NCBI RefSeq assembly: GCF_049897565.1
Contig: NZ_JAFCWM010000016.1
Coordinates: forward strand, 54,674-118,673
Source: JAFCUW01 sp049897565
Lineage (GTDB): Bacteria > Pseudomonadota > Gammaproteobacteria > Burkholderiales > Burkholderiaceae_D
Length of the DNA: 64,000 bases
Direction of reading: 5' to 3'
Positions within the stretch are counted from its first letter, which is position 1. Each line of letters starts with the position of its first letter. Under the pieces are notes generated by a model, which searched no databases, had not been told where the DNA came from, and worked only from the letters and a program-made list of their open reading frames with translations. Position numbers and translations under genes: made by a program. Positions 1-8,884 of this stretch are shown one piece after another.

Positions 1-652
1 CTCGCTCGATTCGCTCGACGACGCCACCTTCAAGCGCATGAACGACGTCGACTTCGCGGTCGCCGACGTGTTGCACGGCATCGACGTCGCCCACCAGGTT
101 GGCCTCGGCCCCATCAAGATCAACATGGTCGTCAAGGGCGGCATGAACGACCAGGAAATCGTGCCGATGGCGCGCCACTTCAAGGACACGCCGTACATCT
201 TGCGCTTCATCGAATACATGGACGTTGGCGCCTCCAACGGCTGGAACATGAGCGAAGTGATTCCTTCGACCGAAGTGGTGCGCCGCATTTCTGCGCAGAT
301 GCCGCTGGCGCCGGTCGGCGCCAACTACGCCGGCGAGACTGCCGCGCGCTGGCGCTATGTCGATGGCGGCGGCGAAGTGGGCATGATTTCCAGCGTCACC
401 CAGTCGTTCTGCAAGGACTGCACCCGCGCGCGCCTGTCGACCGAGGGGCAACTCTACACCTGCCTGTTCGCCACCCGCGGCCACGACCTGCGCGGCCTGC
501 TGCGCGGCGGCCGCAGCGATGCCGAGGTTTCCGCCGCCGTCGCCCAGTTGTGGCGTGCGCGCACCGACCGCTATTCCGACACCCGCACCATCAACACCAG
601 CGGCATCGAGCGCGGCCCAAGGCGGGTCGAAATGTCCTACATCGGCGGATAA
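1..652 (+). CDS. moaA: GTP 3',8-cyclase MoaA (3' part only)
   Basis: This is a radical-SAM enzyme that converts GTP to 3',8-cyclo-GTP, the first step of molybdenum cofactor synthesis. The frame is open from base 2, so the gene starts left of the window and only the last 216 residues are present. The radical-SAM CxxxCxxC motif is therefore missing. What remains shows a SLDSLDD strand, the GGMND loop, the second iron-sulfur cluster motif CKDCTRARLS followed by a further Cys in YTCLF, and the conserved Gly-Gly C-terminus (YIGG) that MoaA needs for catalysis. The next Moco gene starts 6 bp downstream, consistent with an operon. The family assignment is secure. Confidence 0.95.
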   Translation, partial: SLDSLDDATFKRMNDVDFAVADVLHGIDVAHQVGLGPIKINMVVKGGMNDQEIVPMARHFKDTPYILRFIEYMDVGASNGWNMSEVIPSTEVVRRISAQMPLAPVGANYAGETAARWRYVDGGGEVGMISSVTQSFCKDCTRARLSTEGQLYTCLFATRGHDLRGLLRGGRSDAEVSAAVAQLWRARTDRYSDTRTINTSGIERGPRRVEMSYIGG

Positions 653-658
653 TCAAGC

Positions 659-2539
659 ATGCAGAAAAATGAACAGATCAGCGCACTGATCCTGGCGGGC
701 GGGCGCGGCTCGCGCATGGGCCACGTCGACAAGGGCCTGCAGCCGTTCCACGGCGCCACCATGGTCGCTCACGTGCTCGAGCGGCTGGCGCCGCAGGTGG
801 GTGCAATCGCCATCAACGCCAACCAGAACCTGGGCAGGTATGAAGCATTCGGCGTGCCGGTGTGGCCTGATGAAACGACCGGCTTTGCCGGACCGCTGGC
901 CGGACTCGAAGCGGGCATGCGCCACTGCGCCACGCCGTACATGGTCACCGCGCCGTGCGACTCGCCGTTCTTGCCGCGCGACCTGGCCGCGCGCCTGTTC
1001 CACGCGCTGCAGTCGCAACGCGCCGACGTCGCCCTGGCGGTGACGCAGGAAGGCGGCATGCGAAAGCAGCCGCACCCGGTTTTCTGCCTGGTCAAGACGC
1101 GCCTGCTGCCGGTGCTCTCAAGCTACCTGGCCGAGGGCGGGCGCAAGATGGACGGCTGGTACGCCGACCTGAAAGTGGCCGAAGTGCTGTTCGACGACAG
1201 CGACGCCTTCCGCAACATCAACACGCTCGACGAACTGCACAGCCTTGATACGTCGCGCGCGCCGAAGCGACTGCTCGATGTCACCAGCTGCCTGTCCGGC
1301 TACGACCCTGACGCGCTGCCGGTGCGCGACGCCCAGCGCATCATCCGCGAATTCGTCTCCCCCATCGCCTCGATCGAAAAGGTCGCCCTGCGCGCCGCGC
1401 TCGACCGCGTGCTGGCCGCGGACATCACCTCGCCGATCAGCGTGCCGGCGCACGACAACTCGGCGATGGACGGCTTTGCGCTGCGCGGCGCCGACCTGCG
1501 CGCCGAGGGCACGACCACGCTGAAGGTCATCGACACCGTCTACGCCGGCCGTCCGTCCGGCGCGACGCCGGCCCCTGGCGAGTGCGTGCGCATCATGACG
1601 GGCGGCGTCATGCCGGCCGGCTGCGACAGCGTCGTCCCGCAGGAGTTCGTGGCCCGTATCGGCGAGGCCGACATCACGATCGACGCCGGCGTCATTCGGG
1701 TCGGCGACAATCGCCGCTTCGCCGGCGAGGACCTGATGGCCGGCAACCCCGCGCTCAGGAAAGGCAAGATCATCCGCCCGGCCGACCTCGGCCTGCTCGC
1801 GTCGCTGGGCATCGCCGAAGTGCCGGTGCAGCGGCGCCTGCGCGTCGCGTTCTTCTCGACCGGTGACGAACTGCGTTCGATCGGCGAGCCGCTCGACGCC
1901 GGCTGCGTCTACGACAGCAACCGCTACACCTTGTACGGCATGCTTGCCCGGCTTGGCTGCGACATCATCGACATGGGCGTCGTCAAGGACGACCCGCAGG
2001 CGCTGGAAGAGGCGCTGCGCAACGCCTGCGAAAACACCGACGCCATCGTCACCTCCGGCGGTGTCTCGGTCGGCGCGGCCGACTACACGCGCGACATCAT
2101 GGCCAGACTTGGCGACGTCACGTTCTGGAAGATCGGCATGCGCCCGGGGCGCCCGCTCGCCTTCGGCAAGATCAACTCGAACGGCCACAGCGCCTTCCTG
2201 TTTGGCCTGCCCGGCAATCCGGTGGCGGTGATGGTGTCGTTCTACTTTTTCGCCCGCGCCGCGCTGCTGACCATGATGGGCGCCGACGCGCCGCTGCCGC
2301 TGCTGAAAGTAAAATCGACCGGCGCCATCCGCAAGAAGCCAGGCCGCACCGAATACCAGCGCGGCATCCTGGCCCACGATGCCAACGGCGAGCAGCAGGT
2401 CAGCATCACCGGCTCGCAGGGCTCCGGCATTTTGCGCTCGATGTCGGAAGCGAACTGCATGGTGGTGCTGCACGACGAGCAAGGCAACGTCGCCGCCGGC
2501 GACCTGGTCGACGTCCTGCTCTTCGAAGGCCTGGTGTAA
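659..2539 (+). CDS. MobA-MoeA fusion: Moco guanylyltransferase / molybdopterin molybdotransferase
   Basis: One 626-residue frame carries two Moco enzymes that are usually separate. Residues 1 to about 200 are MobA, which attaches GMP to Mo-molybdopterin: nucleotide-binding loop LAGGRGSRMG, then PCDSPFLPRDL, ending near NINTLDEL. Residues from about 205 to 626 are MoeA, which inserts molybdate: LSGYDPDALPV, SAMDGFAL, TSGGVSVGAADYT and GLPGNPVAVMVSF are all present. The MoeA part has no Met before AMDGF, so it cannot easily start alone in this frame. Each half has about its normal family length. Moco genes on the same strand (moaA, 6 bp upstream) support the role. A sequencing indel joining two overlapping genes is possible but is not suggested by the smooth linker. 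Confidence 0.9.
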   Translation: MQKNEQISALILAGGRGSRMGHVDKGLQPFHGATMVAHVLERLAPQVGAIAINANQNLGRYEAFGVPVWPDETTGFAGPLAGLEAGMRHCATPYMVTAPCDSPFLPRDLAARLFHALQSQRADVALAVTQEGGMRKQPHPVFCLVKTRLLPVLSSYLAEGGRKMDGWYADLKVAEVLFDDSDAFRNINTLDELHSLDTSRAPKRLLDVTSCLSGYDPDALPVRDAQRIIREFVSPIASIEKVALRAALDRVLAADITSPISVPAHDNSAMDGFALRGADLRAEGTTTLKVIDTVYAGRPSGATPAPGECVRIMTGGVMPAGCDSVVPQEFVARIGEADITIDAGVIRVGDNRRFAGEDLMAGNPALRKGKIIRPADLGLLASLGIAEVPVQRRLRVAFFSTGDELRSIGEPLDAGCVYDSNRYTLYGMLARLGCDIIDMGVVKDDPQALEEALRNACENTDAIVTSGGVSVGAADYTRDIMARLGDVTFWKIGMRPGRPLAFGKINSNGHSAFLFGLPGNPVAVMVSFYFFARAALLTMMGADAPLPLLKVKSTGAIRKKPGRTEYQRGILAHDANGEQQVSITGSQGSGILRSMSEANCMVVLHDEQGNVAAGDLVDVLLFEGLV

Positions 2540-2581
2540 CCGTACCCGCAACCTCAGCCCGCGAACTAAAAACCGGGTCGG

Positions 2582-4579
2582 CTATTCGTCGTCCGCCAGT
2601 TTCGACAACGCTTCGGCCGGACTCGCATACAGCGCCGGCTCTTTGTTACTGCGCGTGAAAGCGGCGCCCACATACGCGCGCATGAAGGTGCTGTGCGTGT
2701 AGCGCGTCACGCGGCTGTAAAAGCGCTCCGTCAGCGCGTTGACCATCTCCACATACGCATCGAGCAGGTCCGGCGCGATCGTGAAGTTGTCGTAGTTGAC
2801 GATGGCGGGAACCTTGCGCCCGACCGGCGCCAGGCGCGCCGCCACCAGAACGCTGACGGCGTCGATGTCGGCCATCGACGATACTTCGAATCCTTCGAAA
2901 TTGACGAAGAACAGGCGCTTTTGCGCATCGTACGTGAGGCGCTGTTCGAGCGGCTGCGCCAGCATCGGCGTGCGCCAGCCCATCGCCGCGGGGGCAAAGA
3001 TGCGCGCGTCCATCAGCTTCAGGTCTGCACTGATCGCCGGCACAAAACCCATGTGGGCCAGGATGTCGCGCTGCAGGTCGACGCCGGGCGCGATCTCGAT
3101 CAGCTCCAGGCCGCTGTCGACCAGCTTGAACACGCAGCGCTCGGTCACGTACAGCGCCGTCTGACCGCGCTCGAGCGCGTACTTGCCCGAGTAGGTGCGG
3201 TGCTCGACCTCGTCGATGAACTTGCGCGACGCGCCCTCTTCGACGATCTGCAGCTTGCCGCCACGGATGGCGATCTTCAGCCCGCCGGCCGTGAAGGTAC
3301 CGACGAACACCACCTTCTTGGCATTCTGGCTGATGTTGATAAAGCCGCCGGCGCCGGCCAGCCTGCTGCCGAATTTGCTGACGTTCAGGTTGCCGCAGCG
3401 GTCCGCCTGCGCCAGGCCAAGGCAGGCGACATCGAGCCCGCCGCCATCGTAGAAGTCGAACTGGTACGGCTGGTCGATGATCGCGTCGGCATTCGTGGCG
3501 GCGCCAAAATTGAGGCCGCCGGCGGGAATGCCGCCGATGACGCCCGGCTCCGCCGTCAGCGTGATCAGGTCGAGCAGCTTCTCTTCGGCCGCCACGCTGG
3601 CCACGCCTTCCGGCATGCCGATGCCGAGGTTGACGACGTCGTTCGGCCGCAGCTCCATCAGCGCGCGCCGCGCGATCACCTTGCGCTCGCACAGCGGCAT
3701 CGGCGCGATCGACGACAGCGGCACCCGCAGTTCGCTGGCAAACGCCGCGCTGTACGGCTCGGCGAAGGTCTGCATGTGGTATTCGGGCTTTTCGGCCACC
3801 ACCACGCAGTCGACCAGGATGCCGGGGATCTTGACCTCGCGCGGATTGAGGCTGCCGTTTTCGGCGATCCGCTCGACCTGCACGATGACGATGCCGCCCG
3901 AATTGTGCGCCGCCATCGCGATGGCAAGCGCTTCGAGCGTCAGCGCTTCCTTCTCCATCGTCACGTTGCCGTTGGCGTCGGCGGTGGTGCCGCGGATGAT
4001 GCCGACCTGGATCGGCAGCGCCTTGTAGAACAGGCACTCCTTGCCGCCCACCGTCATCACTTCGACCAGGTCCTCGTGGGTGCTGGCGTTGATCTTGCCG
4101 CCACCGAAACGCGGATCGACGAAGGTGCCCAGGCCCACGTGCGTCAGCAGTCCCGGCTTGCCGGCCGCGGTATCGCGAAACAGCTGGCTGATGACGCCTT
4201 GCGGCAGGTTGTACGCCTCGATCTGGTTCGTCATCGCCAGCGTCTGGAGCTTGGGCACCAGGCTCCAGTGCCCGCCAATGACGCGCTTGACCAGCCCCGC
4301 GTGCGCCAGGTGGTTCAGGCCGCGGTCACGGCCGTCGCCCTGCCCGGCCGCATACACCAAGGTCAGGTCGCGCGGATGGCGCTGCCCGCCTTCGCCCGCC
4401 AGGAACGTCTGTTCCAGCGCCACCGCGATGTTCTCGGCAAAGCCGATGCCGACGAAGCCGCCGGTGGCAACCGTATCCCCATCGTGGATCAGGCTTACCG
4501 CATCGAGAGCGCTGACGATCTTGGTGCGGTTCGCCGAACCGATGGCGTGCGCCGGCAGCGCCGGGGTACGTGGTGGCAT
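2582..4579 (-). CDS. Acyl-CoA:acetate/3-ketoacid CoA-transferase (propionate CoA-transferase type)
   Basis: The protein moves coenzyme A between short-chain acids. The 665 residues hold both halves of a family I CoA-transferase on one chain. The N-terminal half has the glycine-rich DTVATGGFVGIGFAENI, and the C-terminal half has MELRPNDVVNLGIGMPEGV and the catalytic glutamate context TLTAEPGVIGGIP. Single-chain enzymes of the YdiF/Pct type are usually about 520 to 540 residues. This one has roughly 130 extra C-terminal residues beginning near DARIFAPAAMGWR. It is the last gene of a minus-strand run, 17 bp after rmuC, and converges on the mobA-moeA fusion. The exact acid substrates cannot be read from the sequence. 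Confidence 0.85.
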   Translation of the reverse strand: MPPRTPALPAHAIGSANRTKIVSALDAVSLIHDGDTVATGGFVGIGFAENIAVALEQTFLAGEGGQRHPRDLTLVYAAGQGDGRDRGLNHLAHAGLVKRVIGGHWSLVPKLQTLAMTNQIEAYNLPQGVISQLFRDTAAGKPGLLTHVGLGTFVDPRFGGGKINASTHEDLVEVMTVGGKECLFYKALPIQVGIIRGTTADANGNVTMEKEALTLEALAIAMAAHNSGGIVIVQVERIAENGSLNPREVKIPGILVDCVVVAEKPEYHMQTFAEPYSAAFASELRVPLSSIAPMPLCERKVIARRALMELRPNDVVNLGIGMPEGVASVAAEEKLLDLITLTAEPGVIGGIPAGGLNFGAATNADAIIDQPYQFDFYDGGGLDVACLGLAQADRCGNLNVSKFGSRLAGAGGFINISQNAKKVVFVGTFTAGGLKIAIRGGKLQIVEEGASRKFIDEVEHRTYSGKYALERGQTALYVTERCVFKLVDSGLELIEIAPGVDLQRDILAHMGFVPAISADLKLMDARIFAPAAMGWRTPMLAQPLEQRLTYDAQKRLFFVNFEGFEVSSMADIDAVSVLVAARLAPVGRKVPAIVNYDNFTIAPDLLDAYVEMVNALTERFYSRVTRYTHSTFMRAYVGAAFTRSNKEPALYASPAEALSKLADDE

Positions 4580-4596
4580 GGTGTCTCCGATGACGG

Positions 4597-5919
4597 TTAT
4601 CCGCCGGGGCTGTCCAACTCCGCATGGTCGATGTCGGGTCCCAGCATCAGTTGCGCCTCTTCGCTCGGCAACGCTTCCACCGATTTTAACTTGCGCGCCA
4701 TCTGGCGGCTACGCACTTCGGCGCTTTCGATGTTCTTGGCGGCCCGCTCCAGGGTCAGGCGGGTCTGGCTGAGCACATCGCCGAACTTGCCGAACTCGGT
4801 CTTGACCGCGCCCAGCACCTGCCACACCTCGGACGAACGCTTCTCCAGCGCCAGCGTGCGAAAGCCCATCTGCAGGCTGCTGAGGATGGCCGCCAGGGTC
4901 GACGGCCCGGCGATGCTGACGCGCAGCGTACGCTGCAGGTCGTCGGCCAGGCCGGGACGCCGCATCACCTCCGCATACAGCCCTTCAGTCGGCAGGAACA
5001 GGATGGCGAAATCGGTCGTCAGCGGCGGCGACAGGTATTTTTCGCAGATGGTTTTGGCTTCGCCGCGCACCGCGCGCTCGAGGTCGCGGCCGAACTGCTG
5101 CACGCCGTCGGCATCGGCGCGGTCGGCAGCTTCGACCAGGCGCTCGTACTGCTCCTTCGGGAACTTGGCGTCGATCGGCAGCCACACCGGCGCGCCGCCA
5201 TCGACGCTGCCGGGCAGCTTGATGGCAAATTCCACCCGCGCGCCGGTGCCGGGAATGGTTTCGACGTTCTTTGCATACTGGTCTGCGGTGAGCACCTGCT
5301 CGAGCAGCATCTCGAGCTGCACTTCGCCCCAGGTGCCGCGCGTCTTCACATTCGTCAGCACCCGTTTCAGGTCGCCCACGCCGATGGCCAGCTGCTGCAT
5401 TTCGCCCAGGCCCTGGTGGACCTTCTCGAGCCTTTCCGACACCACCCGGAACGATTCGGTCAGCCGCGTCTCGAGCGTGGCGTGCAGCTTTTCGTCGACG
5501 GTCTTGCGCATCTCTTCCAGGCGCGCCGCGTTGTCAAGTTGCAGGTCCTTGATCTTCGCCTCCAGCGTCTCGCGCACTTCCAGCATGCGCTGCGCGTTCG
5601 ACTCGGTCAGCGCGGAAATGCTTCGGCTAAGTGTGTCGGCCAGGCGCTTGAGCGTGACTGCCTGTTCTTCGCGCCCGCTGGCGCCCTGCGTGTGGATCTG
5701 CTGGCGCATGCCGTCAAGCTGCTGCACGCTGCCGGCGTGATTGTGGGCCATGCTGACGGCCAGCTCCTGCCGTGTCGCCTGAAGGCCGGCCTGCAGCGCG
5801 CGTTCGAGCCGCTCGAACTGGGCGTCGTGGTTGCCGCGTCCGCGCATCAACAGCACCAGCAGCAGCACGATGGCCACTGCCGCCAGCAGCGCGAGGATGA
5901 TGAATTCTGTCTGCGTCAT
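4597..5919 (-). CDS. rmuC: DNA recombination protein RmuC
   Basis: RmuC limits DNA inversions between short inverted repeats and is a putative nuclease-fold protein anchored to the membrane. The 440 residues show one N-terminal membrane segment (FIILALLAAVAIVLLLVLLM). A long coiled-coil region follows, with repeated RLAD/LEARL heptads to about residue 170. The conserved RmuC core comes next, with TRGTWGEVQLEMLLEQ, DAKFPKEQYERL and LPTEGLYAEV. A longer in-frame extension upstream has no family resemblance, so the start at MTQTEF is chosen. That ATG shares one base with the stop of the truncated haemoglobin gene (TGATG), which points to translational coupling. Confidence 0.93.
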   Translation of the reverse strand: MTQTEFIILALLAAVAIVLLLVLLMRGRGNHDAQFERLERALQAGLQATRQELAVSMAHNHAGSVQQLDGMRQQIHTQGASGREEQAVTLKRLADTLSRSISALTESNAQRMLEVRETLEAKIKDLQLDNAARLEEMRKTVDEKLHATLETRLTESFRVVSERLEKVHQGLGEMQQLAIGVGDLKRVLTNVKTRGTWGEVQLEMLLEQVLTADQYAKNVETIPGTGARVEFAIKLPGSVDGGAPVWLPIDAKFPKEQYERLVEAADRADADGVQQFGRDLERAVRGEAKTICEKYLSPPLTTDFAILFLPTEGLYAEVMRRPGLADDLQRTLRVSIAGPSTLAAILSSLQMGFRTLALEKRSSEVWQVLGAVKTEFGKFGDVLSQTRLTLERAAKNIESAEVRSRQMARKLKSVEALPSEEAQLMLGPDIDHAELDSPGG

Positions 5920-6308
5920 CAGTCGGCCTTGTTCCGCATCCAGTCGGCGGTCTGGTAGAACGACTCCATCAGCCGCAGGCGCAGCGCCTCGTCGATGCCG
6001 ACGTCTTCCATCGCCCACGCCATCGCGCGCAGCCACTGATCGCGCTCGCTGCTGCCGATCGCAAACGGCAGGTGGCGCGCGCGCAGCCGCGGGTGGCCGT
6101 GGCGTTCGACGAACAGGTCGGGGCCGCCCATCCAGCCGGACAGGAACATGAACAGCTTGTCGCGCGAGCCGTCCATCGGCGTCGGGTGCAGCGCGCGGAT
6201 GCCGGCGAACTCGGGCTCGAGCTCCATCAGGTCGTAGAAGCGGTCGACCAGCTCGCGCAGACGCTGTTGGCCGCCGATGGTGTCATACAAAGTGGGGGAT
6301 TGGGTCAT
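5919..6308 (-). CDS. Group II truncated haemoglobin (2/2 globin)
   Basis: This is a small oxygen- or NO-binding globin of 129 residues. It has the truncated-globin start TLYDTIGGQQRLRELVDRFYDLM, with tyrosine and phenylalanine helix-B residues, FLSGWMGGP, the proximal-histidine segment RHGHPRLRARHLPF, and the helix-G tryptophan in RDQWLRAMAWAM that marks group II. MTQSPTLYD is taken as the start; in-frame ATGs 3 and 11 codons upstream are alternatives. The gene lies between an FtsX-like permease and rmuC, and its stop overlaps the rmuC ATG. A role in detoxifying NO or peroxide is known for relatives but is not shown here. Confidence 0.9.
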   Translation of the reverse strand: MTQSPTLYDTIGGQQRLRELVDRFYDLMELEPEFAGIRALHPTPMDGSRDKLFMFLSGWMGGPDLFVERHGHPRLRARHLPFAIGSSERDQWLRAMAWAMEDVGIDEALRLRLMESFYQTADWMRNKAD

Positions 6309-6355
6309 GCCCGCCATGATAACGCACGGCCGGCTCGTCATGCCCCACTAGCGCA

Positions 6356-8878
6356 TCAGCCCTGGCGCAGCGTCTGCAGCGGCGGCTGTTTGAGCACATT
6401 GCGCAGTCCCAGCCAGCCGCCGGCAATCGCGCACGCCACGCCGACCGCAACGCCGGCCATCCACACCACCGGGCTGAAGGTCCACTCGAACTTGAACTGG
6501 TACGTCGCCAGCGCCCAGCCCAGCGCCGCGGCGCCGCTCGCCGCCAGCAGACCGGACAAGCCGCCCACCAGCGAGAACTCGATCCACTGCGCCTGCGACA
6601 GCTGCCGGCGCGTCGCGCCCAATGCGCGCAGCAGGCCCGATTCGCGCGTGCGCTCGTCCTGCGATCCCATCAGCGCGGCATACAGCACCAGCACGCCCGA
6701 GGCCAGCGTAAACAGGAACAGGAATTCGACCGCCGTCACCACCTGGTCGAGCACCTCCTGCAGCTGCGAGATGATGCCGCTGACATCGATCACGGTCAGG
6801 TTCGGAAATTCGCGCGTCAGCGCGTTGGTCAGGCCAGTGCCGGACGGCGGCAGGTGAAATGCCGTCATCAGCGTCTGCGGCGTTTCCTTCATCGCCTGCG
6901 GATTGATGATGACGAAGAAGTTGGCGCGCATCGAACCCCATTCGAGCTTGCGCAGGCTCGTCACCCGCGCATTCACGATCTGGCCGGCGATATCGAAACG
7001 CATGGTGTCGCCAAGCTTGATGCGCAGCGTCTTGGCGATGCCCTGCTCGACCGACGCTTCGGCCATGCCGGGTTTATCCTCGTACCACTTGCCGGCGATG
7101 ATCTGGTTCGATGTCTGCATCTGCTTCATGCTCGACAGGTTGAATTCGCGGTCGGCCAGCCGGCGCGCGTCGTCCGCCTGATACGTCGTGGCGGTGATCG
7201 GCTGGTCGTTGACCGCCGTCAGGCGCCCGCGGATCATGGGGTACAGCACCGCGTCCTTGACGCCAGCGGCCACCAGCTTCTGTTCGACCTGCTCGCGCTG
7301 GTCCGGCATGATGTTGATGATGAATCGGTTCGGCGCATCGGCCGGCGTGGCGCTGCGCCAGGCGCCCATCAGGTCGCCGCGTACCACTGTCAGCAGTAGC
7401 AGCGCCATCAGGCCAAGCGCCAGCGACACCACCTGCACGATGGTCGCTCCCGGCCGGCGCTGCAGCGCGCTGACGGCAAAGCGCCAGCTCTGGTGGTCGA
7501 ACGCGCCGCGCAGCCGGCGCAGCGACAGCAGGCCAAGCCAGCCGGCCAGCGCGAACAGGCCGAAGCCGGCAAGGAACCCGACCGCCGTCAGCAGCGCCAG
7601 CCTGGTGTCGCCGGCCTGCCACAGCAACAGCGCGACAAACGCGGCAACGCCGAAGCCGTAGGTGGCCAGCGCCATCGCCTGCGGCGCCGCCTGCTCGCGG
7701 CGGATCACGCGGTTGTGCGGCACATTGCGCAGCTGGAGCACCGGCGGCAGCGCGAAGCCGACCAGCAGCAGCATGCCGGTGGCGATGCCCTGCAGCGCCG
7801 GCAGCAGCGACACCGGCGGCAGGTCGGTGCTGATGAATCTTCCAATCAGCTCGAGCAGTACGTAGTGGGCGCCGAAGCCGACCAGCACGCCGAGCACGCT
7901 GCCGGCCAGGCCGACCAGCACGAACTCGATCAGGTACAGCGCGCTCACTTCATTCTGCGACAGGCCCAGGCAGCGCAGCATGGCGCAGGCGTCCAGGTGG
8001 CGCAGCATGAAGCGGCGCGCCGCCATCGCCACGGCCACCGCCGCCAGCATCGCCGACAGCAGGCCGACCAGCGACAGGAAGCGGTCGGCCCGGTCCAGCG
8101 TGGCGCGCATTTCGGGACGGCCGTTTTCCAGCGATTCGATCCGCACGCCCTTGGCGCCCGCTTCGGCGATGCGCGCCTTGAGCCACTGCTCGTACTGCGC
8201 CACCGGCGCAAAATCGTTCGACGACGGCGACGCCACCTGCATCCGGTAGGTCACGCGCGAACCGTTGTCGACCAGGCCGGTGGCGGCCAGGTCTGCCATG
8301 GACAGCATGACGCGCGGCGCGAAATTGGCGAACGACGGACCGCGGTCCGGTTCGGCGGCGATGATCTGGACGATGGTGAAGCTCTTGTCGCCGACCTTGA
8401 TGGCGCCGCCGACCGACGTCTTCAAGGCCGTCAGCACGTTGGCGTCGACCCACACGGTGCCGGGCGCCGGCGTGGCGTCGGTCTTGACGCCCTTGACGTC
8501 GCCCGCGTCGCGCGTCACTTTCACCTGCCCGCGCAGCGGATAGCCCTGGCTGACCGCCTTGATCGACGCCAGCTGCGCCAGCGACTGCTCGCCCTCGCCT
8601 GCCTGCGCCATGCTGGGGAAGGTGACGGTGTCAGCCAGCACCAGGCCGCGCCGCTGCGCCTCGGCGCGCCATTCCGCGCGCACCGGCTGGTCGCCATTGA
8701 CCAGCAGGTCGGCGCCGAGCAACTGGTGCGCGTCGCGATTCAGGCTTGAGCGCATGCGGTCGATGAAAAAGCCCACCGCCGACAGCGAGGCGACGGCGAT
8801 GATCAGCGCCACCAGCAGGAAGCGCAGTTCTCCGGCGCGCCAGTCGCGCGCGGTCATCCGGAACGATTGAGTCAGCAT
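6356..8878 (-). CDS. FtsX-like ABC transporter permease (YbbP type)
   Basis: This 840-residue integral membrane protein has the double-FtsX layout. One N-terminal membrane helix (FLLVALIIAVASLSAVGFFI) is followed by a large extracytoplasmic domain to about residue 265. A block of membrane helices comes next, then a second extracytoplasmic domain at about residues 500 to 690, and a C-terminal FtsX domain ending LGLRNVLKQPPLQTLRQG. YbbP-type permeases normally work with a YbbA/LolD-like ATPase to move or extract lipids or lipoproteins, but no ATPase gene lies beside it. It starts 6 bp after the adenine deaminase stop, so the two are probably co-transcribed. The substrate is unknown. Confidence 0.88.
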   Translation of the reverse strand: MLTQSFRMTARDWRAGELRFLLVALIIAVASLSAVGFFIDRMRSSLNRDAHQLLGADLLVNGDQPVRAEWRAEAQRRGLVLADTVTFPSMAQAGEGEQSLAQLASIKAVSQGYPLRGQVKVTRDAGDVKGVKTDATPAPGTVWVDANVLTALKTSVGGAIKVGDKSFTIVQIIAAEPDRGPSFANFAPRVMLSMADLAATGLVDNGSRVTYRMQVASPSSNDFAPVAQYEQWLKARIAEAGAKGVRIESLENGRPEMRATLDRADRFLSLVGLLSAMLAAVAVAMAARRFMLRHLDACAMLRCLGLSQNEVSALYLIEFVLVGLAGSVLGVLVGFGAHYVLLELIGRFISTDLPPVSLLPALQGIATGMLLLVGFALPPVLQLRNVPHNRVIRREQAAPQAMALATYGFGVAAFVALLLWQAGDTRLALLTAVGFLAGFGLFALAGWLGLLSLRRLRGAFDHQSWRFAVSALQRRPGATIVQVVSLALGLMALLLLTVVRGDLMGAWRSATPADAPNRFIINIMPDQREQVEQKLVAAGVKDAVLYPMIRGRLTAVNDQPITATTYQADDARRLADREFNLSSMKQMQTSNQIIAGKWYEDKPGMAEASVEQGIAKTLRIKLGDTMRFDIAGQIVNARVTSLRKLEWGSMRANFFVIINPQAMKETPQTLMTAFHLPPSGTGLTNALTREFPNLTVIDVSGIISQLQEVLDQVVTAVEFLFLFTLASGVLVLYAALMGSQDERTRESGLLRALGATRRQLSQAQWIEFSLVGGLSGLLAASGAAALGWALATYQFKFEWTFSPVVWMAGVAVGVACAIAGGWLGLRNVLKQPPLQTLRQG

Positions 8879-8884
8879 GACTTC

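Noticed and set aside
2693..5740. 1015-codon open frame on the plus strand across the CoA-transferase and rmuC
   Set aside because: It is antisense to two recognised genes and has no recognisable domain; high GC makes such frames common.
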